A stretch of 64,000 nt of DNA from Morinoia aosen (Eukaryota > Arthropoda > Malacostraca > Amphipoda > Talitridae): NCBI GenBank assembly GCA_030386875.1, contig CM059567.1, positions 82,949,130 through 83,013,129 on the forward strand. Reading direction: 5' to 3'. Below the pieces are notes generated by a model. It saw only the letters and a program-made list of their open reading frames with translations. It had not been told where the DNA came from and made no database searches. Below are positions 10,905-23,000 of this stretch, piece by piece. Position 1 is the stretch's first letter. Every line of letters begins with the position of its first letter. Position numbers and translations under genes: made by a program.

Positions 10905-11920
10905 CTATGTTTGCTATGGAAACGGAGAAACGCAATTCTCTCTCATTTTTGGATGGTAAAATTACCCGCAAAATGGTCGTTTCCAAAGTTCTATTTTTCG
11001 CAAGCTAACGTTCACTGGCCTAGGAATAAGTTTCTTTAGTTTCTGTCCATTTATATATGAAATTAACATTGTCAAAACATAACTCTCAAGGGCCTAAAGT
11101 GTCTGCTCTTGGTTTCATATCATTCATAGCGAACTCGAATTTTTTAAATTGTATTTTAGTTAAAATGATTTTTCTTCAGGACTGGTACCTTGATGTGTCA
11201 AGAATTTTTTAAATCATAAATTCTATCCCCGCGCACCATTACCTACTGCTCATAAGAAATCACTTTATTTTCCATTTCCGTTCTTTGGCAAGCAGTCTCA
11301 GAAGCCGAAAAAGGATCTTTACTTGTTGCTGCCTAAATTTATTTTACATGTGGACTTTAAATAGTATTGGTTAATGTGTATAAAACAGGGTCCAATTTTA
11401 ATTACAAGGACAAACTACCTAAAGGCATGCTCTCCTCCGTCATTTATAAATATTGTTGCGCTCGGTGTGCGTCAGAAAAACGTGGGTTCGACCATTCAAG
11501 CTCTGGATATTTGTGTGGCTGGGCATGCCGGTAGGAGTTAGCGAACCAAACAATTACTCTCTTCCCCTTCCCAATCTGCTCTTCGCTCTCATGCAGAGAG
11601 TTGTGACCTTCCAGCTCGGCTAGACGATTTTACAGTAATTTCTTCTGTATGAGGTGCAATAAACCTTCTGATTCTAGAATCCTTGTTCATTTTAAAAGAT
11701 AAACCTATTTTAAACCTCTGTATCGTCTGTGGTAAATAAATTGTTTAAATTGTTTAAACAACACGCAATCAGCCTTCCCTGTGTAATTAGTGTAGACTCT
11801 TTGTCTCTTTTTTTCATGAAAAAATCCATAGATGAATATATTTTGACTTTGTTATAACTCTATATTTATGCGAATTTTTCAGAAAGTTGAGGATGACCAC
11901 AACAAATTGGTCGAAACGTT
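10905..11920 (+). mobile_element. Penelope-like retroelement, inverted plus-strand 3' copy
   Basis: The sequence repeats 9425-10260 in reverse orientation (for example GGGCCTAAAGTGTCTGCTCT against its complement near 10090). It runs further into the endonuclease C-terminus: KDKLPKGMLSSVIYKYCCAR, then RSHAESCDLPARLDDFTVIS and ILESLFILKDKPILN. The frame is broken. With the minus copy it forms a large imperfect inverted repeat, a layout common for Penelope-like elements. A hammerhead-like motif lies at its 3' end. Confidence 0.85.
11884..11918 (+). ncRNA. Hammerhead-ribozyme-like motif at Penelope 3' end, degenerate
   Basis: GAGGATGACC, a spacer, then GGTCGAAACG: a GACC/GGTC stem closed by CGAAAC. 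This resembles the stem II plus GAAAC core of hammerhead ribozymes reported in Penelope-like elements. The CUGAUGA half of the core is mutated. The same layout recurs at four other Penelope 3' ends in this window. The fold has not been tested. Confidence 0.45.
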
Positions 11921-11929
11921 CTTTTTCAT

Positions 11930-13711
11930 GGTCAAAATGTTTTTAATGAAATATGATTCCTGCAAAAGCGATTTTCTTTTGTCTTTTATTCATCCTTAAA
12001 CTTTGCAAAAAGTCAAACTTTTACTTATATCTTTATCTTCAACGTTGCTATGCTTGCTGTCACTCATGTACCTCACACTAAGTGAAAAGTTTTTAATCCA
12101 TGCGAATTGAGCGGCACTAGATAGACCAATCTGTGTTTGCTGCCACATCCGGATGGGTTGGGCGAGTATGTTACTGCACTGCAGCTCACTCGTGTAAATA
12201 TTCAACTCTGTGAGCCATGTTGCGGTGTCGTGCCGAATGTCTGTCAATATAGAATAAATACGTTACGAATGACAGCTTCTACTAACCCAATATATCTCCA
12301 CGTAAGCGAATTTATTTTTCTACTGAATGTTAAATTTTCTTCAATGGCAACGTTTTCCAGTACCTTACCTTTTCATCGACTTGAAATCCGCATAAAATAT
12401 TTTTTAAGCCGCCTCAATTATTGTTGGTATTTTACACAAATGTAATGTAGGGTCCCATTTGGTTATTTAAAACCCTAGTCTCCAGCAACAATTCATTTTG
12501 CGTTATCGTAAATCCCGTCGGACATTCTACGTCCCATTCTAGGAAAATTATTTGCGGGCCGGAGGTAGGTCGGAGAAAGCTTGTGAGCACTGAACAATGA
12601 ACATCCGTGCGAGTAAGCCTTCATTCGAAGTCAGATCGCGAAAAAAGTTTCCATGTGGTTTATATTGTGTGAACAATGTGAAAATGGCACATCTGTCACC
12701 GGCATAGGAAGTTAAATTTCAAATTAAACAACTTACAAATGAATGTAAGATCTATTCTTCATGGTAGGTTAGGATCGGAAAATTAACCTCATGTAAACGA
12801 ATTTTTTTTCATTTCACGAGCATTTAAAAAACCTCAACAAAGGAACAATCCACATTCTGCCAGCAGCTACAGAATGAGGAATTCTACCGGCTGTAGCGGG
12901 TACATTAGCTTAATTTTGATTCGTTGTGCGAAAGAGTTTATGTATGTACAGAGCGCTCAGTTGTGAACGGTTATCTCTCTCTGTGTGTTGCACAAGAAGA
13001 GATGCAAAGAACTGCTGCTAATAGAAAATTAAAAAATGTCAACCGAATATTTTATTAGCAACGAAAATGTTCATTATCACTATTAATTGCAAATTTGTTG
13101 GCATCCCAAAATAAGCGATATTTAATGAGTGTTGGATTGTCTACGATATGGACTGCATTAAATGATGGAACAATAGGTCACATGTCACACGAGGATAATT
13201 ATAAGAACAAAAAATGGAAAGGAAAAGATACGAAGAGCGCTGTATATGCTCGAATGGAAAAAGATGAAAAATGCTCAAATATTGAGAGCTAATTACTTTC
13301 AGAAATATCCAGACAGTTCGTTCATGGCCCAATGAGAGGTGGGACGGGTGAAAATTAGTATGGAAAATGATCTACGATGAAATTTTTGAAATTATTCTCT
13401 GTAAATAAGTTTACTAAGTAGAGTTAAGGCCGAATTAGAACAGTACGCAGCGCGACAATTCCAGGCACAGCGATTCGGCTGTGGCCGCTTTAAGTTCGGT
13501 GCAGTAAAAGTTTTACGCGCGCTACTGCTGTACAGAGTGTGGTGTCAATGAAAGTAAATATAGAGGCCTCAAGTAATTCACTAGAATCTAACTCCGCTCA
13601 GTGTATTCCCTAACCTTCAAAACAGTGTCTAGCTCCCCGAAAACTAAGAAAACTTCGATGATACCAGACTTGACAAATATGCTTCAGGATAGCTACCGGC
13701 ACGCCATGGCA
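11930..13711. other. Non-coding stretch between the convergent genes
   Basis: Short open frames here lack splice borders, codon bias or recognisable motifs. No channel transmembrane exon was found. A GC-richer patch at about 13440-13560 was not identified. Confidence 0.4.
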
Positions 13712-13717
13712 TTTATT
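13712..13717 (-). promoter_or_regulatory. Polyadenylation signal AATAAA of the secreted lectin gene
   Basis: Minus-strand AATAAA lies 131 bases past the stop codon at 13848-13850, a normal distance for a metazoan 3' UTR. Confidence 0.55.
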
Positions 13718-13847
13718 AATGCTACACCGATACTCAAGTATTACTGACTTATTTTAAAAATGGCTTAGGTGAACGAATTGCGAGGGCCTATGAAGTGTAT
13801 CGCTCTCGAGATGATTCTGGAGAGACGAGAGGCGCCAACTACACCAC

Positions 13848-14086
13848 TCATTGGCATGGAGGAAGGCTCGTGTTCGGGTCGAAACAGAAGACGCACTCCT
13901 CGTCATTCTCGGTGCAGCGCACTGGATAAAATGAGATGACGTCATTGTTGACATGCATCTCTGCGCAGTTGTCGTTTGCCTGAGGCCTCATTTCCCACTT
14001 GACCTGTCCCAGCTCTGACATGTCAGGCAGCCACCGCCACACACCATCATCTCCCCGGCGGATGTTCACGTAGAAGTAGTTTTGAT
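13848..14086 (-). CDS. Lectin terminal exon
   Basis: Acceptor ttaccgccag precedes 14086. The frame encodes [40 protein letters not shown] and [13 protein letters not shown], with stop TGA at 13848-13850. It supplies the WxW strand and the last cysteines of the C-type lectin domain. Confidence 0.92.
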
Positions 14087-17000
14087 CTGGCGGTAAAGTT
14101 CCATGATTTTATATTTAATCATTGGGTGTCACAACAACTGGCCTCATATACTGAGCGAAAATGTAAAGGCTTAAGGGGCTTGCACACGATTATTATAGAT
14201 CACTACAAATAAAATCACCAAGGCTGGTACTCTCTAAGTCAACATTGTTAAAATTATTTATTACAGTCGGATTTTGAAAGGTAAACGTTTCGAGCACCAG
14301 GCTCATCATTAATACAAATTTTCTGAAAATAACACAACCAAGATGAATAGAAGAAAATATACGTGAAATAAACACGGAAGTAAAACATGCTCCTACTAAA
14401 ATCAAGTGCAAAATATATACAAAGGGTGGGCACTATATGTTTCATTAAGAGGTTGTTTAAGTTCAAAAATATATAGGGTCTCTAAAATTCTTGAATCATG
14501 CTGATGGCTGGCTGAAGCCAAAATGATAAAATTACTGCACTGTACACTGGAGCCGCACTTTTCATTACGGAGGCGCACCGAAGAGTGGGCAAGAATCCCT
14601 CCAGTTCGGCCACTCCGTCCAGCATATTCCCCTACTCTGACGCCCAAAGTTCTGCAGGTCGAGCCTACATAAATAGATGCACATCCTTGATATCGAAATT
14701 CATATATATAAGAGAGCGGCGCATGCTGGAAGGTAATTTATCTTTGTAGTTGAAAAATGAACCTATAGTAAATTTGTTCGTAAGTTCTCAGTTCTCATTT
14801 GTTCAGATTTAGGCCCAAAATATGAAAATGATAATATAATCTGTTTCTTGTCCTATCGAAAAAATTGGAAGGTGAGCTTTACTTGAAATTTTAACAAATT
14901 TTGTTAAAGAATTAACTAAACCAGCAGGATAACCATTATTCTTGAAAAAATTACACAAAAAAGAGAATTCATCCTGGAGTAAATTGTTTTTTGAACACAT
15001 AGCAAAGGCTCTAAGTGACAAGGTTTTAATGCTATTAATTTTAAAAATATTTGGTATGAAACTAAAAAAACTAGTGCTGAGTCCCGTAAAAGTAAGTTTT
15101 CGGTAAACAGAAGTTTAAAAATTCCGTCGTGTTTAAAAATTAGGGCATCTAGAAAATAAACCTCACTACCCACCTGTGGTTCAATTCTGAACCTGATATT
15201 GCTATGTTTTGAATTCAAATAATCAAGAAGTGGGCCTTATTGTGCGGCGGCTGGCTTAGCGTATCGTGGCGATCCTCATCTTGGAAACTGCCCGCACGCA
15301 CCGAAACAAACGAATGCGTTAGGCATTGATAACGATTTGAAGCCTGTCGATTCAGATAGAGTGATCTTCAATTTTAGTTGTCGAAATTTCTCCTCGGTGT
15401 AAAACTATTTTAGCTTTCGGGCTAGATTTCTGCCATCCTGTTTTTCATTTAGACTTTTATAGATATTTTTTACCCTCGGGAATAAATGTTTGACCGAATG
15501 AAAATTTTCATTCTCACTGCCACTTCAAAGTCAATTTATTTTTAAATAAAGTCCAATCAATTGCTTATAAGTATTTTCATGGCTTCAAGCCCTACAAAAT
15601 ATTCTCCCCTATTTTTAGAAAATTAGATTTTAAGATTCTCAAGGATTTAGCTGCGAATAAATCTATTATCACCTGTGAGCCTGAAAAAGGACTGGAATTG
15701 TACTTATTGACAAGTGTGTTCATACTGCTGTAATGAAGAGTATTATTTCCGATCCGACTAAGTTCTCTGTCATTGCTGCACCAGTAGAAAAATTCTCACG
15801 TAAAATTTAGGATAAAATTTAAAAATTTTTGCGGCTACTCAGAAATAAGAAACTTATAGCTGATGATCTCTATAAAAGACTTTATATTCCTGAATCAGGA
15901 CCAGGAATTCTCTATCGACTCCCTAAAATTCATGAAGCAAATTTTTTGACTAATTTTCCACTCCGTTCAATATTTGCTACTTAAAATACTGCTAGTTATC
16001 AAATGTCCAAGTTCCTTGTACCGATTTTAGCACCTATTGTAGTAAATGATTATTGAGTGGATAATTCCCATTTTTTTGTCAACAGGCCTAATTTATTCAC
16101 ACATGCAGAAAAATACCACATGGCTTCTTTTGATGTAGAGAATCTTTTCACTAATGTACCCATTACTGAAACCATAGATATATGTTTAAGCCTTTCATTT
16201 ACCAACCAGTCTTAATTGCACTGTGATTGGCCTAACTCGTTCCCTTTTTAAAACCTTCTTAAAGCATTCTGTTTTGAATTAATTCTTTTGTTTCAATGGG
16301 AAATTTACAAACAGATCGGTGGACTGGGTCCTACCACTGGGCTTGCCACTCAGTCCTACCTTCGCAAACATTTTTATGTGCTACCATGAGACCAAATGGC
16401 TGGCTGATCGAGTGCCCCCCTCAATTTCGTCCTATATTTTATAAGAGATATATCGATGATAATTTTATGATTTCGCACTACCCATCCCATTCTCCCCAAT
16501 TTCTTGATTATTTTAATCCAAAACATTGCAATATCAGGTTCAGAGTTTAAACACAGGTAGGTAGTAAGATTTTATTTCTTGATGTACTAATTTCTCAACG
16601 CGACGGAATTTTCTTAACTTCTGTTTACCGATAACGAACTTTTTCGGGACTCAGCACTAGTTTTTTAGTTTCACACCTAATATTTTTAAAATTAATAGCA
16701 TTAAAACCCTGTTACTTAGAACCTTTAATATATGTTAAAAAAAGTACTCCTAGATGAATTTTGTTTTTAGTGTAATTTTTTTCAAGAATAATGGCTATCC
16801 TGCTGGTTTAGATCATTCTTTAATAAAACGTTTTTTAATTTCAAATTTAGCTCACCTTGCAGTCTCTTCGGTAGTACAAGAAGCAGATTATATATACCAT
16901 TTTCATATTTTGGGCCTACATCTGAACAAATGAGAACTGAGCTTGTCAAAATTCGTCACTCGTATTTACTTGATGTGGATTTTATAATAATTCTCACGAA

Positions 17001-20000
17001 CAAATTTACTATAGGTTCATTTTTCAACTACAAAGATAAATTACCTTCTAGTACACGCCGCTGTCTTATATAAGAATTTCGTTGCGCACGATGCGCGTCT
17101 AGTTATGTAGGCTCCACCAGCAGAACTTTGGGCGTCAGAGTAGCGGAACATGCTAGACGGAGTTGCCGAACTGGAGGGATTCTTGCCCATCTCTTCGGTG
17201 TGCCTCCGTAGTGAACAGTGCGGCTCCAGTGTACAGTGCAGTAATTTTAACATTTTGGCTTCAGCCAGCCATCAGCATGATTTAAGAATGTTAGAGTCCC
17301 TTCATATTTTTAAACTTAAGCAACCTCTTAATGAAACTAATACTGCCCACCCTTTGTATATAGTTTCTCCTTGATTTTAGTAATAGCATTTTTTATTTCC
17401 GTATTTATTCCACGTATTTTTTCTTTTATTTATCTTGGTTTTGTTATATTCAGAAAATTTGTAATGATGGTGAGCATGGTGCTCGAAACGTTTTCCTTTT
17501 AAAATCCGACAGTAATAAATAATTTTAGCAATGTTGACTTTGAGAGTAGCAACCTTGGTGTTTTTATTTACTATTCGTCTGCGTAAGAATGCAGTCCATG
17601 ATGTTCTTCAATAGATTATTATATTATTAAATAGAAGAAAAAAATGGTAAAAAGAAGAACAAGAAGAAGAAAAAAATAAGAAGAAGGAAAGTAAGAAGAG
17701 GAAGAAAAAGAAGAAGAAGAGAAAAAAGAAGAAAAAGAAGAAAAAGAAGAGGAAGAAGAAGAAAAAGCAGAGGAAGAAGAAGAAGACAGCGAAATTTCTG
17801 GCGGTGTTAATGCTGGCGATAGCATTATTAACCGTGTTCTCTTCAGAATATGTGCCAACAGACCGGCCGCGGCAGCAGTGCTTGAGCAGCAATTTAATTT
17901 TTAAATGCATTCCAACCCGACCAGTCGAAGCACGTGCGTTGCGCTTCCCGTACCTTGAGTAAATTAGTGGCCTAAACTCAATAATGTGAAAGTGTTCAGC
18001 TTTGTGGAAACAGAGCGGCTGGCTAAACAATGCAGAATTAATCAAAGACCTTCTCAGTTGTAGTCTTCGTATTCCTTGCCAAACACGTTGAAATTCACTC
18101 TCTTGTTGAAACACAAGGAAAAATTGAACAACCTCATGCAGATTCTCGATTTACCGATTCTTAAAACAAAAGAACTGGAATTTATTACAGAGTATGTCAT
18201 TGTTTTGGCTTTTATTGCTACAGCCCTTGATCACTTACAAGAAGAAGAAGCCATCTACATATAATGGCCATTACCTGCCAACTCTGATAACTGTGCAGAA
18301 CAAGCTGGGAATAAAAATCCTTGAAGCACTGCGCTCCCCTTTGACATGCCCTTAATGGGGGAAGGGGTCCAAAAAAGATTTAGAAAGTATCCCCAGCTAG
18401 TTGAGGATGACGAACCTGACGTCCGTGATGCAAACTGGCAACCACCACGCATTTAGTCGCGGTGGGTGGAGCTAAGTAAACGATGAGATCGCAGGAGCAA
18501 AGTATCGTCACTGAAGAATGACTTGATGCTCTCTGCGTCAGCATTTGTGTCGCCGTCAAGAAGTTTAAATCCACCAGAGGGTGCAAGTTCCGAAGGTGAT
18601 GAGAACTTTGAATTTGGAAAAAAATCCTCTATAGACTCGGCAGCAGAAATGCAAGTAATGAGCTTTCTCAACGATAGCGATAAAATCCTTGAAAGTTTGA
18701 AGCGGCATCCTTTTGTATTTAACCTGTTTCTTCGATATAACACAGCTTTGCTATCTTCCGCTCCAGTTGAAAGACTATTTTCTCTCGCCGGGCTCACATT
18801 AATTAACGCCTCATAGGAATAGACTGAGCGATAGATTAGTTGAACAGTTGTTACTAATGCGAGCTAATTCAAATTCCCTCTAAAATACTAATGAATTTTT
18901 TTCGTTTTGATAATGTGTTGCTCGTAACAAATTCACATCTATGAATTGCTAATATGCGGTTTAATTATTGCGTTTCAAATGCTTGTATTTGATTTTTGAA
19001 AACTGTTATCTACTATATCAGTGATTTATAACTGTTTGGCTCTAAAAATGGGAAATGTATTTACTGATGTATTTAAATACCTTTCATGCAATTAGTATTT
19101 AGCATTTAAATACCTATCAGAGATGTATCTAGCATTCAGTATTTAAATACATTTTAACGATATACCTACCTAGTCTTTACTTGCCTTTCAAAGATGTATT
19201 TAGTATTCAGTATTTTAAAATATTTCAACGATGTATTTAGTATTTAAATACATTTCATATATTGACCGCCCATCACTGCAAATGTTAAAGGAGGGAATAA
19301 TAATATAAACTCCTTTTAACGAATTTTTGACGTTCACAATCTATATTAAAAGTATAGATTCATACTCTCTCCAGTAAAAATACCATGCACATTCCATCAG
19401 AGAAGTCGCGGGATAATTTTTCACGCATATTTTTATGTTTGTATTTGCTGAGGTTTTATGAGGGGTTCTTAATTTTAGGAATGAAGCCGGCTCGTGTAAA
19501 TGAAATTGAGCATTTTTTTAGTAAATTCTTTCCTTCGTTACATTCCTGGAACAAATTAGGTTGTGAAGAAGATAAATTTCATTTGAATCAAGGAACGGAG
19601 AAACAAATCAAAAACCATAAAATCGTAGATGAGCAGGCTTTTTGAAGTCACTGCACTCATAGAAAAAAACACTGTATTTCAAAATAAAGCACAGATGTTA
19701 CGCGGTCGTACCAACGCGATCATGCGCCACTTGTTTTGCCACTCCTGGGCCAACATGGAAACGTTAATGTAGACAGCCAAACTTCCTTATCCCCATCCTC
19801 ATAAAACGAACTGCTCTGAACTAATATTGCATATGAAAACTGGATGTTAAAAATGTATTTGGCGACAATTTCTTCTAAACGCTAACAAAAAGAATCTAAG
19901 ATAACATCCATCAATTCTTAATTTCACTATGATGCAATTAGCATTGAATTTGCTTGAAACTGAACGAATTTCATTGTTAATTAATGTCCTCTAATTAATT

Positions 20001-23000
20001 CGTTTATTCGGCCATATGTCAACCCTTTGCTTACCGACGGGAACTCCAGTTCCCAGATGGCTAGTGCTTCCAGTTTAGGGAAATATACAAAATTTCAGGG
20101 TAATTCAACTAGTAGGGAAATAATTTGAAGTAAATGTCAAAATTAGGGCAATTAATAATATTCCTGCAACTATTTTTTTGACACTCCAGATGTTTGACTT
20201 GCGCAATTTGCTATTGATATCCCCTTAATGTAAGATTCATGGTCTATGCAAAACATTTATTACCTTTTTTTAATTAACTTGAGCAAGTTTTTCATACGTC
20301 CATGTATTTACAAATAAAATTAGGCAAAAACTAAATTGATATTTTTTCTCAGATTTTTCGGCTATTTTTTTGGCGTCGAAGCATACATTTCTGAAGCAAT
20401 TTTTTTTTCAATTTAACACTCTGACCACGGAGTGGGACATATGTGTACCACTTGGTAAATTGTTCATACACCCACCAGTGTAAATGTATACCATTTCAAA
20501 TCATTTTGCGACCTCTTTTGAAGAAATTTGATCATACCATGAAAATATTATTGAGCTCTTACATTTTGTACATTTCTTACAAAGGACAGAAACTTATTCA
20601 AGCAAATAAATCTATTTCACCAGTCTGTTTTTTACAACCGAACCAAATCAATTTTACAACACGCGCAACCGTATTCAACGTGTTAAAAAGAAAGTAAGCA
20701 CCTGCTTATGCAGAAAAAAAACATGATAGGGCAATTTTGCTGATATTTCAGGGTAATGACTGATATTACCTTAGAATTTTTTAAAAATTAGAGCGTTGGG
20801 AAGGAAAGGGTTAAGGGATTACAATATTGAAGACATACATTCCCGTAAACTTCATAATCTGGTCTCCGCTGAATACTTCGTTTGTCCCCGACGGAATAAC
20901 GATCCTTAACACCCCATAAAATTTCTAACTTTAGAGCATTAATCTATTCGCCAACATGCCAATGAAGATCCACCAACCGTTCCAACACGCAAAAGTATAC
21001 AGGATACAGGGTATCATAACCTGATGGCACAAACTTTGACAGTGTGTTTTAAAATCGATACGATTAACTTTTTCAGGAAAAAAGGAAAATCAAACTTTCT
21101 CTGTTTTCGACGCCTCGAATCGTGAGGGCGGAAAGTCCATGAAAAATTCTAACTCTCTGTGTGCGGTTAGATCTCCTAACTCTGGCAACATCTGTCTTCT
21201 GAATTGATCGTTTGCTATCAGTGGACACTGAAAAATAATATTATTGCTCCAGTAAAATCGCTGGAAAAATATTGAGAAGGTTGAAATTAATCATATTTAG
21301 TCAAGTTGAGTGCGCAGGATTTATTGCGTTAATCCACGAGCGTTTTATCTTGTACGGGAATCGCTTCTACCAGAAATGCATTGTTGAACAGTGAGAATAT
21401 CTTGTCCCCAAGCAGTAAATCCAGTTGGGTTATAAATTTCATCACCTACGGCTCTGGGGACTGCCCCACCATGGTTAAGTAGACCCCTCCTGAACTTTGA
21501 GATTCGACACCGTGAATCCGATGAATGTTTGAATTTTTACTCGTTTATGAATAATTCCTTCTCATTAGTTTCATGTTGACCGTTACAATATTGACAATTA
21601 GATTTCAATTGCTACCCATATTTTATTTAGATGTTTCCAGTGCGTATCAACAACTAAACTGCATGCAAAGGAGAAAAATTAGGTGACAGTTTGCCACGCA
21701 ACACCTTATTCCTTGACTGCTATCGTAAATCTTTCTTCAGGTAAAACTTTCCTACTACAATGACTTTGCCACGTGCCAATAGCATGAGTAACTGTAAAGG
21801 CATCGCGTACTCACTGGTGCCGAGCAGCGCAGGGTTGCCGATGATGGAGCTATTCTCGTACAGAGAGCGGGAGGCGACAGGAAGGCCCCGCGCCTCACAT
21901 CGAGCCTCGGCCTCACAGAAGCCCACTGTGGTGGAGGCGCACTCCGCCACCAGACAGTAGCCCTCGGAGGCCTGAGAGCAGCAAGTGTCCTGTTGCGGCA
22001 GCTGCACTTCCGTCACCAGGCGTCGGTTCGCATCTGAATCAATTGTAAACTCATTACGATTACTACATTAATTAGCTCGAAACTCCCTAGCCACAACAAA
22101 GACGATCTCAAGGGAGCAAAGAGAAGGGAGAGCATCTAGTAAGAACTTTGGAAAATAGGGAATCAATACCAAAGGTGTGTACTGAAACAGGATACTCAGC
22201 GCATGGAAACGACAAGGTAAGAATTTCGAGTAAGAAAAAAGAGAAGGATGGTTAAGACATCATGAAAGCTGGAAGAAACAAGGTGGGTACGGAATGCAGA
22301 AACCAGGACACTAACGGTGGAGACTAAATAACACAACATGTTGAATAAATCACCACATTCTACATTTATAAACCCCGTAAAATTACGAAAATTAGACTTT
22401 AAATAAACACTAGTATAAAAAGGTTATTAAGAAATCTAAACCCACATATATCTAATAGAAAAAATATATATGCACATGTATAATAAAACGTGAACAAAAG
22501 TTTACAATAACCGACTTTTTTCTCGATATTCTACATTAAAATTAGAGTTTAAGTATACTAGAATGTTCTAATACATTCAAATATTTGGCAACCAAACTTT
22601 CGTCAGCTTTCATCTTGAATAATATATGTGTCTTTGGTGCTGCAGCTCTCGTTCTGAAGGGTCGTAAGCGTTGGTAAGAATATCAGCTAAGGCCTTCGCG
22701 AACGTATGGTGGAACTCCATAAAGAGGGAATAGGATATCGGAAGACATGTGCACAATTCTGTGTTCCTATAGCCTCGGTTAGAACCATCATGCGTAAGTA
22801 GAAATGCCGGAATAAGACTCTCGGCAAGCCTCGAAATGGCCGTTCGAGGAAATTAAACGCCCGTGCTGTTCGAAAATTGATCCGACCTGTATCGCAGAGG
22901 CCTTTAACTACTCGAGAAGAATTGAAGGATGATCTCATTGTATCCCGGATCGAAGCCAGCAAACACACAATCAGCAGGGCATTACGCCGAGATGATCTTC

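Noticed and set aside
17608-18114. 168-codon minus-strand open frame rich in Phe and Ser
   Set aside because: It is the complement of a GAA-rich tract and a hAT transposase remnant; there is no natural protein character.
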